64,000 nucleotides of DNA from Microbulbifer sediminum. Lineage in GTDB: Bacteria; Pseudomonadota; Gammaproteobacteria; Pseudomonadales; Cellvibrionaceae. The position numbers and the translations under genes are program-made. The DNA is taken from contig NZ_JAJSAP010000002.1 of assembly GCF_021729035.1 (NCBI RefSeq), positions 1-64,000 of the forward strand, in the 5' to 3' direction. A model generated the notes under the pieces. The model ran no database searches. It saw nothing but the letters and a program-made list of their open reading frames with translations, and was not told the origin of the DNA. Every line of letters starts with the position of its first letter. The stretch's first letter is position 1. Shown here piece by piece: positions 16,711 to 26,898 of this stretch.

Positions 16711-18387
16711 ATGACATCCGAGAGCAAGCCCGCTCATTTTCTGCAGAATATCCTCCGCGAGGACCTGGCCGAGGGCCGGGTATCCCAGGTGGTCACGCGC
16801 TTCCCGCCGGAGCCCAACGGCTACCTGCACATCGGCCATGCCAAGTCCATCTGCCTGAATTTCGGCCTGGCGCGGGAATTCGGCGGCACGTGCAACCTCC
16901 GCTTCGATGACACCAACCCGGCCAAGGAGGAGGCGGAATACGTGGCCTCCATCAAGCGCGATGTGGAGTGGCTGGGCTTTGAGTGGGCCGACGGGGTGAA
17001 GTACACCTCCGATTACTTTGACCAGCTCCATGACTGGGCCCTGCACCTGATCCGGGAGGGCAAGGCCTACGTCTGCCACCTGACCCCGGAGCAGGCGCGC
17101 GAATACCGCGGCACCCTTACGGAGCCGGGCAAGAACAGCCCCTACCGCGACCGCACTGTGGAAGAGAACCTGGCGCTGTTCGAGCAGATGAAAAACGGTG
17201 ATATGGAAGAGGGCGAATGCAGCCTGCGCGCCAAGATCGACATGGCTGCCCCGAACATCAACCTCCGGGACCCCGTCATCTACCGCATCAAGAAAATGGC
17301 GCATCACCAGACCGGGGACAAGTGGTGCATCTATCCCAGCTATGACTTTGCCCACGGGCAGTCGGATGCCATCGAGGGCGTCACCCATTCGATCTGCACC
17401 CTTGAATTCGAGGACCACAAGCCGCTGTACGACTGGTTTATCGAGAACCTCCCGGTGCCGGCTCGCCCGCGCCAGTATGAGTTTGCGCGGTTGAACCTGA
17501 ATTACACCGTGGTCTCCAAGCGCAAGTTGAAGCAGCTGGTTGACGAGGGGCATGTGGACGGCTGGGACGACCCGCGCATGCCGACCCTGTCCGGCCAGCG
17601 CCGCCGTGGCATCACCCCGGCGGCAATCCGCAACTTCTGCGAGATGATCGGGGTAACCCGCTCCGACTCGGTGGTGGACGTGGGCATGCTGGAATACAGC
17701 ATCCGGGATGACCTGGACAAGAATGCCCCCCGCGCCATGTGTGTCCTCGAGCCGCTGAAGGTGACCCTGACCAACTACCCGGAAGGGCAGGTGGAAACCC
17801 TGTCCGCCCCGGGGCACCCCGTGCGGGATGACCTGCCTGCGCGTGAGTTGCCGTTCAGCCGCACGGTGTATATCGAGAAAGAGGACTTCCGCGAAGAGGC
17901 CAACAAGAAATACAAGCGCCTGGTGTTGGGCAAGAAAGTGCGCCTGCGCAATGCCTACGTGATCCAGGCCGAGGAAGTGGTGAAGGACGCGGCCGGCGAG
18001 ATTGTTGAAGTGCGTTGTTCTGTGGACCTGGACACCCTGGGCCAGGACCCGGCGGATGGGGTCAAGCCCAAGGGCGTGATTCACTGGGTGTCTGCCGAGC
18101 GGCATGTGGAATGCGAGGTCCGCCTGTACGACCGGCTGTTCGACGATCCGGCCCCGGATTCCGGGGGCAAGAACTTCCTCGAGCATGTGAACCCGGAAAA
18201 CCTCAAAGTGCTTTCCGGCTGTAGGGCGGAAATTGGTCTCGCCAATGCCGAGCCGGAGCAGGGCTACCAGTTCGAGCGCCAGGGCTACTTCTGTCGCGAC
18301 AACAAATACGGTAGCGCAGAAAAGCCGGTATTCAACCGGACAATCGGCCTGCGGGACAGTTGGGCGAAAGAGCAGAACAAGCAGTAG
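16711..18387 (+). CDS. glnS: Glutaminyl-tRNA synthetase
   Basis: 558 residues, class I aminoacyl-tRNA synthetase. The HIGH motif is in [23 protein letters not shown], the KMSKS equivalent is [11 protein letters not shown], and the Gln-specific [10 protein letters not shown] follows the first motif. The C-terminal beta-barrel anticodon-binding region is complete ([17 protein letters not shown]). Length is the same as E. coli GlnS within a few residues. It is divergent from ppiB, and the tight spacing suggests its own promoter at 16640-16700. Confidence 0.97.
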   Translation: MTSESKPAHFLQNILREDLAEGRVSQVVTRFPPEPNGYLHIGHAKSICLNFGLAREFGGTCNLRFDDTNPAKEEAEYVASIKRDVEWLGFEWADGVKYTSDYFDQLHDWALHLIREGKAYVCHLTPEQAREYRGTLTEPGKNSPYRDRTVEENLALFEQMKNGDMEEGECSLRAKIDMAAPNINLRDPVIYRIKKMAHHQTGDKWCIYPSYDFAHGQSDAIEGVTHSICTLEFEDHKPLYDWFIENLPVPARPRQYEFARLNLNYTVVSKRKLKQLVDEGHVDGWDDPRMPTLSGQRRRGITPAAIRNFCEMIGVTRSDSVVDVGMLEYSIRDDLDKNAPRAMCVLEPLKVTLTNYPEGQVETLSAPGHPVRDDLPARELPFSRTVYIEKEDFREEANKKYKRLVLGKKVRLRNAYVIQAEEVVKDAAGEIVEVRCSVDLDTLGQDPADGVKPKGVIHWVSAERHVECEVRLYDRLFDDPAPDSGGKNFLEHVNPENLKVLSGCRAEIGLANAEPEQGYQFERQGYFCRDNKYGSAEKPVFNRTIGLRDSWAKEQNKQ

Positions 18388-18393
18388 TCCCAG

Positions 18394-18455
18394 CTGGGCA
18401 CCGGCCTGCGCTGGTATGACGATGATGCCGTCATTCCGGCGCAGGCCGCACCCCA
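18394..18455. repeat. REP-like palindrome between glnS and cysS
   Basis: CTGGG...CCGGCCTGCGC...ATGACG and CGTCAT...GGCGCAGGCC...CCCAG form an imperfect dyad of about 60 bp. The half CGTCATTCCGGCGCAGGCC is the type of short extragenic palindrome widespread in proteobacterial genomes. It may stabilise the glnS mRNA end or stop transcription, and could be mobilised by a TnpA-REP enzyme elsewhere. Confidence 0.7.
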
Positions 18456-18511
18456 GCGCCTACTGAGTGCACCAGGTGGTGCAAAACAAGATTCAGGCAT
18501 TGAAGGAAGTC

Positions 18512-19885
18512 ATGGCACTCCAGCTCTACAATACCTTTTCAGGACAGAAAGAACCCTTCCAGCCGCTGGTGGAGGACCGCGTACGCATGTACGTGTGTGG
18601 CCCCACGGTCTACAACCGGGTCCACATTGGCAATGCGCGCCCGGCAGTGGTATTTGACACCCTGTACCGGCTGCTGAAGGCACAGTTCAGCGATGTAGTC
18701 TATGCGCGTAACATCACCGACATTGACGACAAGATCATGAAAGCCGCCCGAGACCAGGGCGAGGAAATCGGTGCGTTGTCGGCGCGCTTTTCCCAGGCTT
18801 ATTTCGAGGACATGGCTGCGCTCAATAATCTCGAGCCGGATATCATCCCCTATGCCACCCAGCACCTGCCGGAGATGATCGAAATGATCGAGGCTCTGCT
18901 GGAAAAGGGCCACGCCTACGCCGCGGATGGCCATGTCCTGTTCGCGGTGGAATCCATGCCTGACTATGGCAAGCTTTCCAAGCGTTCACTGGACGATATG
19001 CTCGCCGGGGCGCGGGTAGAGGTTGCGCCGTACAAGAAGTACGCCGGCGACTTCGTCTTGTGGAAGCCGTCAAAAGACGATGAGCCAGGCTGGGACAGCC
19101 CCTGGGGCCGCGGGCGCCCGGGCTGGCACCTGGAGTGCTCGGCGATGATCAAGAAGCATCTCGGCGATACTATCGATATCCACGGTGGTGGCCGTGACCT
19201 GACTTTCCCGCATCACGAAAATGAGCGGGCCCAGAGCTGCTGTGCCAATGGCGCCGACTTCGTGCGCTACTGGATGCACAACGGCTACGTCAATATCGAA
19301 GGCGAGAAAATGTCCAAGTCGCTGGGCAATTTCCGAATGGTCAACGACCTCCTGCAACAGTATCCCGGCGAGGTCTTGCGCTTCGCGCTGTTGTCGGCAC
19401 ACTATCGGTCTGAGCTGAATTTCAGCGCAGACCTGCTCGACCAGGCCTGGCGCAGCCTCGATACGCTCTACGGTTTCCTGCGGGATGTGGAGCAAATTGC
19501 CGTCGACGGCGATGCGTCTGCAGATACGGTATTCCTCGCGGCCCTGGACGATGACCTCAATACACCCGTGGCCATCGGCGAGCTGCACCGTATCGCCCGC
19601 GAGCTGAACAAGGCGGAAGAGGCGGGCAAACCACGTCTCAAGGCTGCCCTCCTTGCATCCGGGCAGCTGCTGGGTATCTTGCAGCAGGATCCGGAAACCT
19701 GGTTCAAGCAGGCGCGCGGTGGGGAATCAATTTCCGAGAAAGAGATCGAACAATTGATCGTCGAGCGCCAGCAGAGCAAGAAGGACAAGAACTATGCCCG
19801 CGCCGACGAGATTCGCGAAGAACTCAAGGCCCAGGGGGTAGTGCTCGAAGACAGCCGCGAAGGAACCAAGTGGCGGCGTGAATGA
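18512..19885 (+). CDS. cysS: Cysteinyl-tRNA synthetase
   Basis: 457 residues. Zinc and active-site elements are present: [15 protein letters not shown] (HIGH motif with first Zn cysteine), [20 protein letters not shown] and KMSKSLGN. The C-terminal anticodon-binding part ([32 protein letters not shown]) is typical. ATG 18512 has AAGGAAGT directly upstream; a frame extending to 18467 is not supported. Same strand as glnS, separated by the REP-like palindrome. Confidence 0.97.
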   Translation: MALQLYNTFSGQKEPFQPLVEDRVRMYVCGPTVYNRVHIGNARPAVVFDTLYRLLKAQFSDVVYARNITDIDDKIMKAARDQGEEIGALSARFSQAYFEDMAALNNLEPDIIPYATQHLPEMIEMIEALLEKGHAYAADGHVLFAVESMPDYGKLSKRSLDDMLAGARVEVAPYKKYAGDFVLWKPSKDDEPGWDSPWGRGRPGWHLECSAMIKKHLGDTIDIHGGGRDLTFPHHENERAQSCCANGADFVRYWMHNGYVNIEGEKMSKSLGNFRMVNDLLQQYPGEVLRFALLSAHYRSELNFSADLLDQAWRSLDTLYGFLRDVEQIAVDGDASADTVFLAALDDDLNTPVAIGELHRIARELNKAEEAGKPRLKAALLASGQLLGILQQDPETWFKQARGGESISEKEIEQLIVERQQSKKDKNYARADEIREELKAQGVVLEDSREGTKWRRE

Positions 19886-20007
19886 TCGCCCGCCGGTTTC
19901 CCGTTGCCTGCCAGCGGCGGGAGCCGGCCAGGCCAACTCACATATTCGATAACAAGACCGCGTACAAAGGCCTTGATAAAAAGGCCCTGATAAAAAGGAA
20001 CAGTCCC

Positions 20008-20208
20008 ATGAAAAAACTCTTTACCCTCATTTTCGCTGCAAGTGCCCTGGTCACCCTGACTGCCTGTGAGCCCGAGCGTGGCTCCGATGCGTGGTGCAAG
20101 AAGATGGACAAAGTACCCAAGAGCGAGTGGACCCTGCAGGATGCCGGCGACTACACCAAGTACTGTGTCCTGAACCAGAAGCCGGAAGAAGGCAAGAGCG
20201 GCCAGTAA
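20008..20208 (+). CDS. DUF3012 lipoprotein
   Basis: 66 residues. Signal peptide MKKLFTLIFAASALVTLTAC ends in a lipobox (LTAC), so it is a lipoprotein. The mature part SDAWCKKMDKVPKSEWTLQDAGDYTKYC is the DUF3012 motif with two cysteines. Function unknown. The ATG at 20008 is preceded by AAAAGGAA. The jetA/mksF-like gene begins 15 nt after its stop in the same frame, so co-transcription is likely although the functional link is unclear. Confidence 0.88.
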   Translation: MKKLFTLIFAASALVTLTACEPERGSDAWCKKMDKVPKSEWTLQDAGDYTKYCVLNQKPEEGKSGQ

Positions 20209-20223
20209 CCGGACCTGACCGCA

Positions 20224-21684
20224 TTGTTTTTCGATGATCCCTACCAGCACTTCTTCCGCCCGCTCACCGGTAAATACCGGGAGCAGGTGGTTGAGTGCCT
20301 GCGCCTCCTTTACGAGCGCCTTTACACCGCCAAGGCAGATTATGGTGAGTCCCTGGGGCGCGAGAAGATCCTGGAAATCTTCTCTGAGGCACTGACCCGG
20401 GCTCCCCAGCTCGACAGTGATGAACGGGGGGAGACCGAGCCCGCCTCCGGTCACGCGAGTTCCCCGGCCAGGGAGCATCGCTTTCGCAACCTGCGCGAGC
20501 AGGCCGCCTGGACCCTCAACAGTCTGCTGGAGGCCGGTTGGCTGGAAAAGCAGGTGGATAGCGCGACCCTGACCGCGACTTATCCTTTCAGCCGGCGTGG
20601 CCGACTTTTCACCCAGCCACTGGTTGAAGTGAACAGCGCCCGCGTGCGTACGCGGCACCGGAACACGCGCAATACCCTAAATGCCCTCGAGGCGTTCGCC
20701 GCCCGTGGAGAGATCCACGACCTGATTGACGCCTGGGAGTATTCAGAGCGTATCGTCGCGGACTTCACCGATATGATCGCTGAGCTGGAAGAGCGCAAGC
20801 GTGAACTGGTACGCGAAGTGGAGGCCCAGTTGCTGGTACAGCAGGCCACGGACGAATTCTTCTCGTTTATGGAAAGCCGTTTCCAGCCGGACCTGGCGAT
20901 CCGTTTATCTGCCGACAGTGTGGAGAAACACCGGGATGCGATCGGCCGTGTGATTGCCCGTATCCGGCGCAAGGACCGGGAGCGCAAGGCCGAATGGGAG
21001 CAGCGCCTGCGACAGCTGCTGCCGGAGTTCGTGGAAGAGGGGCGCTCCCTGTTGTGGCTGATGCTGGACACCATCGAGGACCGCATGCGGCGGGCCTGCG
21101 AGGTGAAGCTCCCCGCGTTACGCCGGGCTCTGCAGGGCTTTACCAAGCGTGCCGACATCATCATCCGCCAGCTGAGCTATATCAACAGCCAGGCCGAGGG
21201 ACAGTTTGCCGACCTGTGCCAGCAGCTGGGCGAGCGCCGGGATCGCGCGGAGTTGCTGGATGATCTCGGCGAACAGCTGGGCGGCTTCCAATTGCGCCTG
21301 TTTGATCCCAGGCAGGTACAACTCTGGCAGCGCCAGCGGCGGGAGCCGGTAAATACCCGTATGGAGGAGGAAGTGGAGCTGGGTGAGGACAATCGCCGCG
21401 ATATCCTGCTGCAGCAGATGCTCGACCAGGCTTTCAACTTCAACAGCGCGGACCTGCGGGACTATCTCCGGCGGGCCCTGGGGAATGGCAGGCGGGTGCA
21501 CAGCAGCGAATTGCCGCTGGAAAGCGCCCGGGACCTGCTGGCCATGAGCCATGCGCTGGAGGCGGCCGCCGTCAGCCAGGGGGGCGGTCCGGCTGTACAG
21601 GTGGAATTTACCGGTGAGACCGCCAGTAACGACTATTTCGCCGCATTCGATGAATATTATCTCGAGTTGAAAGAAAGTGATTGA
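20224..21684 (+). CDS. JetA/MksF-like kleisin subunit of an SMC-type complex
   Basis: 486 residues, mostly helical. The N-terminus FFDDPYQHFFRPLTGKYREQVVECLRLLYERLY and AAWTLNSLLEAGWLEKQV...YPFSRRGRLF match the JetA family (DUF5716 type) of Wadjet and MksF-like kleisins. A long coiled middle (about 180-290) is followed by winged-helix-like ends. In this complex type the kleisin bridges the SMC-like ATPase heads. The start is a TTG at 20224 without a good ribosome site, so coupling to the lipoprotein gene is possible. Its end overlaps the next gene by 8 bp. Confidence 0.85.
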   Translation: MFFDDPYQHFFRPLTGKYREQVVECLRLLYERLYTAKADYGESLGREKILEIFSEALTRAPQLDSDERGETEPASGHASSPAREHRFRNLREQAAWTLNSLLEAGWLEKQVDSATLTATYPFSRRGRLFTQPLVEVNSARVRTRHRNTRNTLNALEAFAARGEIHDLIDAWEYSERIVADFTDMIAELEERKRELVREVEAQLLVQQATDEFFSFMESRFQPDLAIRLSADSVEKHRDAIGRVIARIRRKDRERKAEWEQRLRQLLPEFVEEGRSLLWLMLDTIEDRMRRACEVKLPALRRALQGFTKRADIIIRQLSYINSQAEGQFADLCQQLGERRDRAELLDDLGEQLGGFQLRLFDPRQVQLWQRQRREPVNTRMEEEVELGEDNRRDILLQQMLDQAFNFNSADLRDYLRRALGNGRRVHSSELPLESARDLLAMSHALEAAAVSQGGGPAVQVEFTGETASNDYFAAFDEYYLELKESD

Positions 21685-22429
21685 ACAGGCCCTGGAAGAA
21701 GCGCTGGCCCAATGCCGCGTGACACGAGCGGAATTTTCAGAGCTGCTGGTGCGGCTCATGGATTATGGTGTGATCTGCAGGGATGAAAGCCAGGTGGAGA
21801 CGCAGCTTTACGACCGTTTCCTGCGCTGTGAGGCGCTGCTTCGCGAGTGGCTGTTACCCCTGGGGTTGCGCCTGCAGCATGACAGCCGTTTCCAGTTTAT
21901 CCGTCTCTACCCGCCCGGTGCCGAAGTCCCGGGGATGCCCGACCAGGAGGAACCCCACCACGGCGGTTTCCGTGCCCGGCTGACCCAGCAGGAGGTGGCT
22001 GCAATCCTCGTGCTGCGGGTGGAGTATGACAAGGCATTGCGCGAGGGCCAGGTCGATGAGCACGGTTGTGTGGCCCTGTCCCTCGAGGCGTTGGAACTGG
22101 GGCTGCGGAATCTGTTGAAAATGTCCCTGCCTGACAGGCTGGCGGAACGTCGCAACCTGCTGCGCAAGCTGCGCCAGTTGCGGCTGGTGCAGCTGGCCGG
22201 CGCTGAGGAATCGGAATCACTGGCGGAAGTGTGGTTGCGGGTCCGGCCGACGATTGCGCAGTTCGTTACAGAGGCCGCGCTGCAGCAATTGCTGGAGCCC
22301 GGCAGTGCGCAAGGCACGGTGGCGGCCGATGACGGGGCAGCCACCGAGAATGCCGTCCCTGAGACAGGGGAAGGGCGCATTACGCCGGAAAACGCTGATC
22401 ACAGCCTCTTTGTTGCCAATGAATCCTGA
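21677..22429 (+). CDS. JetB/MksE-like DUF4194 subunit
   Basis: 250 residues, DUF4194 family (JetB/MksE), the winged-helix KITE-type partner of the kleisin. Typical stretches are ELLVRLMDYGVICRDESQVETQLYDRFL and LTQQEVAAILVLRVEYDKALREGQVDEHG. The start is a GTG at 21677 inside the end of jetA, indicating translational coupling. The last 40 residues are acidic and probably disordered. A 72-bp gap separates it from the SMC gene. Confidence 0.88.
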   Translation: MIEQALEEALAQCRVTRAEFSELLVRLMDYGVICRDESQVETQLYDRFLRCEALLREWLLPLGLRLQHDSRFQFIRLYPPGAEVPGMPDQEEPHHGGFRARLTQQEVAAILVLRVEYDKALREGQVDEHGCVALSLEALELGLRNLLKMSLPDRLAERRNLLRKLRQLRLVQLAGAEESESLAEVWLRVRPTIAQFVTEAALQQLLEPGSAQGTVAADDGAATENAVPETGEGRITPENADHSLFVANES

Positions 22430-22501
22430 GGGTGCCCGCGTACCCGCTGGCGGCCATAATCCCACTGAACTACCGAACAGGCACGAGAACCTGCGACTGA
22501 T

Positions 22502-25500
22502 ATGTTTCTGAAAAAACTGATCCTGATCAACTGGGGCAACATTCCCCAGCTCGAGTACGAGTTCGGGCCGATCAATCTCTTTTCCGGGGGCAATGGTTCC
22601 GGCAAGACGACGGCCGCCGACGCCATCCAGACACTGATGACCGCTGCCCACGACACGCTGTTTACCTTCAACCCGGGGCAGGATGAAACCACGCAGCGCG
22701 GCCGAGGGGGCAAGCAGGTCCGGACTCTGGCGTCGTACGTGCTGGGGTGTGACGATGGCAGCTATGCGCGCCTGCAGCCCACCGACTGTTATATCGCCGG
22801 TATCTTCCATCCTACAGAGGGGGAAGACGGCGAGCCTTTCACCGCGGTCATGGCGATTCGCGCACATCTGGACAAGAGCAGCAGGCCGGCTCAGGCCCGG
22901 CAGGATGACCTGCGGTTTTTCCTGTTTCCGGGGGAGCAGCTGGCGATGAGGGATTTCGTCCGCGAATACAAGGACGGCAAGCACCTGGTGCCACTGGACA
23001 AATTCTACCCGGTACTGGGCAAGCAGTTTGGCAAGGTAGAGCAGTACGACAAGAAGAAGGCGTACCTGCGCCGGCTGTATGGCGCGCTCCGGGGGCGCCG
23101 GGACGCGGTACCGGACCGGGAGGCGATGCACGCCGCCCGCACCTTTGCCAATTTTATGGCCTACAAGCCGGTAAAGAGCATCAACGAGTTTGTCGCCCGC
23201 GAGGTGCTGGAAAAGCGCGACCTGGGCGAGGCCATCCGCTCGGTTTCCGAGCTCATGAAAACCATTCACTCGATGGAGCAGGAAGCGCGGCAGATTGTCG
23301 ATCGCGTGGCCTCCCTGGAGCAACTGGCCCAGTGTGCCGGGCTTTACCGGGAGCAGTGGCTTGACCTGCGCCTGCAGGAATACCGGCGGGCCCGCCACCG
23401 TCATGAGCGCGTCCAGAAAACATACCTCGCAGGCAAGAACAGCCAGCAGCAGCTGCAGGCGCAGCAGCAGGATAACGAGCGTGAGACCCGGGTTGCCGCT
23501 GAGCGGGTCGAGCAGTTGGGCCAGCAACTGGTGGAACTGCAGGCGCAGCGTCTTGGTGTCAGTGCCCTGCGGGACAAGGACCAGCTGGAGCAGCGTATCG
23601 AGCGCGCTCACCAGCAGCTTTCCGGCCTGGGAGCCCCTCTCTCTGCACAGGAGTCCCGCTGGCAGGGCAACCGGGCCGCGGCCGGGGAGTTGCTGACTCT
23701 CTTGAACGGTTCCGCTGCAGAGCTCGAGGTGCCGGCACTGCGCGACCCGGTGCTGGTAAAAACCATCCGTCAGGTTGCCCGGGAAGAGGACATGCCTGAC
23801 TTGCAGAAACTGCTGGGCAAGGACTGGATCGACCTGGCAGCGCTGGAGCCGTTGCGGGAGGGGGCCGCTTCCATCGAGGCACTGCACAATCGTTTGTGCT
23901 CGCTCCTGTCCGGGACCGGGGCCGGGGACGTATCCCTGCGGGAAGAGCTGAATCAGCAGGTATCTCGCTGGGAGTTGCGGGTCCAGCAGCTGCAGAAACA
24001 GTTGCACCAACAGGAAAGCCGTATCCAGCACCTGCAAGCCAACCGGGTTCGCTACCCGCAATCGGTTGAGTTGGCGCTGGCTGCGATTCGGGAGCAATGC
24101 CCACAGGCAGACCCACGGGTCCTGTGTGACTATGTGGAAATTATCGACGAGCGCTGGCAGATGGCGGTAGAAGGCTACCTCGGAGGTGCCCGCTTCGCGA
24201 TCCTGGTTGAGCCCGAGCACGAGGCCGCTGCCATCCGCATTGTCCGTGGCCTGTCCGGACGCGGCAGTCGCGCGCGGGTAATCCAGGGGCATAAGGCTCG
24301 CCGGGACGCCGAGCGGGCTTCCCCAGCGCAGGGTTCGATCGTCGAGCTGATGGAATTCAGCCACCGCACCGCAGAGGATTACCTGCGCGCCTCCTACGGT
24401 TCCGTCCTGCAGGTCCGCGATGCGGAAGAGCTGCGCGGCACCCGCCGCGGACTGACTGCTGAGGGGCTTGCCAGCGGCAGCTACTCCATGTGGCGCTGTG
24501 ATATCGACGAGGGCGAGCTGGTATTCGGTCAGGGTGCACGGGCGCGTGCGCTGGCAGCCCAGCAGCAGGCCCTGGAGCAACTCCTCCTTGAGGCGCAACA
24601 GGTGAATGACCAGCATGCCCTTTACCGGAGGGTGGCCCGCTCGGTGCGCGACCTGTCCGAACTCGACCTGGTATCCCTGGTGGATACTGCCCTGGCGGCA
24701 CAGCGTGACTGGCGGGGGGCGGAAACGTCGCTGGAAAATCTTGACCTGGAGGACAGTGAACAGCTGGAGCAGCAGGTGGCGGACCTCCGGTCGCAACTGC
24801 AGGGCCAGCAACAGGCCCACTCAGCGCTGCTGCAGGGGGCCGGCAAGCTGGAGCGTGACCTGGAGAACACCGGCAAGCAGCTCAGGGCGCTGGCGACGGA
24901 ACTGGATGGGCTCGATGACGAGCTGACAGGCAGTGAGGCTGCAGTGCGCCGCGTGGCCGGTATTTACCCCGACTTTGATGCGGAGACGGCCCTGCAGCGG
25001 GCCGATGACCAGGTGGCCCAGGCCGGCGACAGCTTCGACTTCGGCGCGGACATTGAGGAGTGGCAGGGGCGACTTGAAAAATATTGCCGCCAGCTGGACC
25101 GGGCGGTGATGGATTACAATGCCGCAACGTCCGCAGGCGACACCCTGGTATTCGAGCCGGACCCCGGGGCGGGCCACGGTGAGCCGACCTTCAAGCTGGT
25201 GTGCGGACTTCACGACCAGGTGGAAACGCTGCGCAATCGCCTCAAGAACAACATGCTGGTTGAGCGTCACGAGCAGCTGCAGGGATTGAAAAGATCCTTC
25301 AATACCACTTTCGTCACTCATCTGTGCCACGCGATCTACCAGTCCATTAATGATGGCAAGCGCGTGCTCGACGACCTGAACAACGAGCTGGAACACCACC
25401 GCTTTGGCGCGGACCGGGAGCGGTTCCGTTTCTCCTACAGTTGGGTACCGGAATTCCGCGAGTACTGGAATTTCTTTAAGGCCGTGATTGAATTGCCAAA

Positions 25501-26128
25501 CCTGGGTGAGGAGCAGAGCCTGTTTGATGCAGACCTGCCGGCAAAGCACCAGCGGGTCCGTGACCGCCTGCTGAACATGTTGCTGAGTGAGGACGAGCAG
25601 GTGGCGCGCCGGGAACTGGAGCGGATCAGCGATTATCGCAACTATCGCTGTTACGAGATCTACAAGGAGCCGGAGGGCAAGGAGCCAATAGCCCTGAGCC
25701 AGTACGGCACTGGCTCCGGTGGCCAGCTCGAGACTCCGGCCTACATCATCCGTTCGGCGGCGGTGACTTCCGCCTTCCGGTTTAACGAAGGCAGCAGTCA
25801 CCTGCAGATGGTGCTGGTGGACGAGGCTTTCTCGAAAATGGATGAGACCCGTTCGCGGGAGGTGATCCGCTACCTGACCGAAACCCTGGGATTACAGCTG
25901 TTGTTTATCATGCCCAGCAGCAAGTCCGGCCCCTTCATGGACCTGATATCGAACCAGTTCGTGTTCAGCAAGTGTCCCAGCAGCAAGCCGGTGGGTGAGC
26001 TGAATACCCGGGTTTTCGTTGATCGCAAGGTGTGTAACCGTGAACGGATTGCCGAGCTGTGGGCCAATCACCGGCGGACAATCCGCCAGCAGGCATCACT
26101 GGATTTCATGGAGCTGGTAGACCCCTGA
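22502..26128 (+). CDS. JetC/MksB-like SMC ATPase
   Basis: 1208 residues. Walker A GGNGSGKTTAAD at about 29-40 and Walker B MVLVDEAFSKMD at about 1103-1114 lie at opposite ends, with a signature-like region SQYGTGSGGQLETPAYIIRSAAV before Walker B. Two long coiled-coil arms (about 260-400 and 720-850) flank a hinge-like domain, the SMC/MukB/Rad50 layout. It would load on DNA with JetA and JetB and use ATP to extrude loops. In Wadjet, a fourth protein JetD cleaves captured circular DNA. No jetD follows: the next gene is an unrelated small membrane protein. Confidence 0.9.
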   Translation: MFLKKLILINWGNIPQLEYEFGPINLFSGGNGSGKTTAADAIQTLMTAAHDTLFTFNPGQDETTQRGRGGKQVRTLASYVLGCDDGSYARLQPTDCYIAGIFHPTEGEDGEPFTAVMAIRAHLDKSSRPAQARQDDLRFFLFPGEQLAMRDFVREYKDGKHLVPLDKFYPVLGKQFGKVEQYDKKKAYLRRLYGALRGRRDAVPDREAMHAARTFANFMAYKPVKSINEFVAREVLEKRDLGEAIRSVSELMKTIHSMEQEARQIVDRVASLEQLAQCAGLYREQWLDLRLQEYRRARHRHERVQKTYLAGKNSQQQLQAQQQDNERETRVAAERVEQLGQQLVELQAQRLGVSALRDKDQLEQRIERAHQQLSGLGAPLSAQESRWQGNRAAAGELLTLLNGSAAELEVPALRDPVLVKTIRQVAREEDMPDLQKLLGKDWIDLAALEPLREGAASIEALHNRLCSLLSGTGAGDVSLREELNQQVSRWELRVQQLQKQLHQQESRIQHLQANRVRYPQSVELALAAIREQCPQADPRVLCDYVEIIDERWQMAVEGYLGGARFAILVEPEHEAAAIRIVRGLSGRGSRARVIQGHKARRDAERASPAQGSIVELMEFSHRTAEDYLRASYGSVLQVRDAEELRGTRRGLTAEGLASGSYSMWRCDIDEGELVFGQGARARALAAQQQALEQLLLEAQQVNDQHALYRRVARSVRDLSELDLVSLVDTALAAQRDWRGAETSLENLDLEDSEQLEQQVADLRSQLQGQQQAHSALLQGAGKLERDLENTGKQLRALATELDGLDDELTGSEAAVRRVAGIYPDFDAETALQRADDQVAQAGDSFDFGADIEEWQGRLEKYCRQLDRAVMDYNAATSAGDTLVFEPDPGAGHGEPTFKLVCGLHDQVETLRNRLKNNMLVERHEQLQGLKRSFNTTFVTHLCHAIYQSINDGKRVLDDLNNELEHHRFGADRERFRFSYSWVPEFREYWNFFKAVIELPNLGEEQSLFDADLPAKHQRVRDRLLNMLLSEDEQVARRELERISDYRNYRCYEIYKEPEGKEPIALSQYGTGSGGQLETPAYIIRSAAVTSAFRFNEGSSHLQMVLVDEAFSKMDETRSREVIRYLTETLGLQLLFIMPSSKSGPFMDLISNQFVFSKCPSSKPVGELNTRVFVDRKVCNRERIAELWANHRRTIRQQASLDFMELVDP

Positions 26129-26290
26129 TGGGCGGCTGTCGCGAAGGACGCCTCTTCGACGGGGCGGGCGCTTCCGGTCACCGAAAGTGGGGTGCGAGAC
26201 CTTGCAGGACTTGCACTGATTCGCAGAATATAAGCCCACGATAGTTACATAATCGGAATAGTTGTATTAAAAGGACTTTCTGGGGGTTAC

Positions 26291-26740
26291 ATGCGTTATT
26301 TTCCTATCCTGGTGTTTTTTGTGCTGGCATTTGGCGGTGCGGCGGTGTTTTACGAAAAGGAAAGCCGCAAGGTAAAAGGAGTGCTGAGCCAGATCACAGA
26401 CCTGCAGGCTAAAGTCGGCGACTTGCAGGCGGAAGTGAATGAACTCCGTAGTGAGCTGGAGGCGTCCAAAGTGGCCGAGCGCCGCCGTCCGAGCCTCAAG
26501 ACCATTTCCCGGGCCGGCAACCACCGGTCGCAGGCGACGCGCCCCGGGGAGGTCCGGGAGTCGCAATCCGGCCGCGGTGACCGCGGCCTGGTGGCTTCCG
26601 ACGTAACCCCGGCCGGACCGGCCATCAGCCGGGAGAAGGAAGAGGAAGAGTGGAGTCGTCCCAGCGTCGATGCCGACCAGTATCAACCTGACGATGGTAA
26701 AACTGCTACCGGGGAGCCGGTCACAGACCCGTACCAGTAA
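26291..26740 (+). CDS. Single-pass membrane protein with coiled coil
   Basis: 149 residues. A hydrophobic N-terminal helix (YFPILVFFVLAFGGAAVFY) is followed by a short coiled coil (residues about 30-60, repeated L-Q-A-K/E-V heptads) and a charged, proline-rich low-complexity tail. No family recognised. It follows the SMC gene by 162 bp with a plausible separate start (GGGGG upstream). No evidence that it belongs to the SMC complex. Confidence 0.65.
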   Translation: MRYFPILVFFVLAFGGAAVFYEKESRKVKGVLSQITDLQAKVGDLQAEVNELRSELEASKVAERRRPSLKTISRAGNHRSQATRPGEVRESQSGRGDRGLVASDVTPAGPAISREKEEEEWSRPSVDADQYQPDDGKTATGEPVTDPYQ

Positions 26741-26898
26741 CCTGTTCGCCGGGGCGGTCACCATTTGCCTTGAAACGCTGGTATGTGCCCCCAGATAGGG
26801 ACTCATTGAGAGGCGCAACACACCGGAGGCAGCCCAGAGAGTGCTACCGCAATGGTCTTTGGCGCCTCACGTAATCCCCATCCCGGCAGAGGTTTACC

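Noticed and set aside
16663-18186. 507-codon minus-strand frame opposite glnS
   Set aside because: Shadow of glnS with the typical composition of antisense GC-rich frames; no domain and no start signal.
22217-24820. 867-codon minus-strand frame opposite the SMC gene
   Set aside because: Longest shadow in the window; leucine/glutamine-rich from reversed coiled-coil codons. The plus-strand gene has Walker motifs and family similarity.
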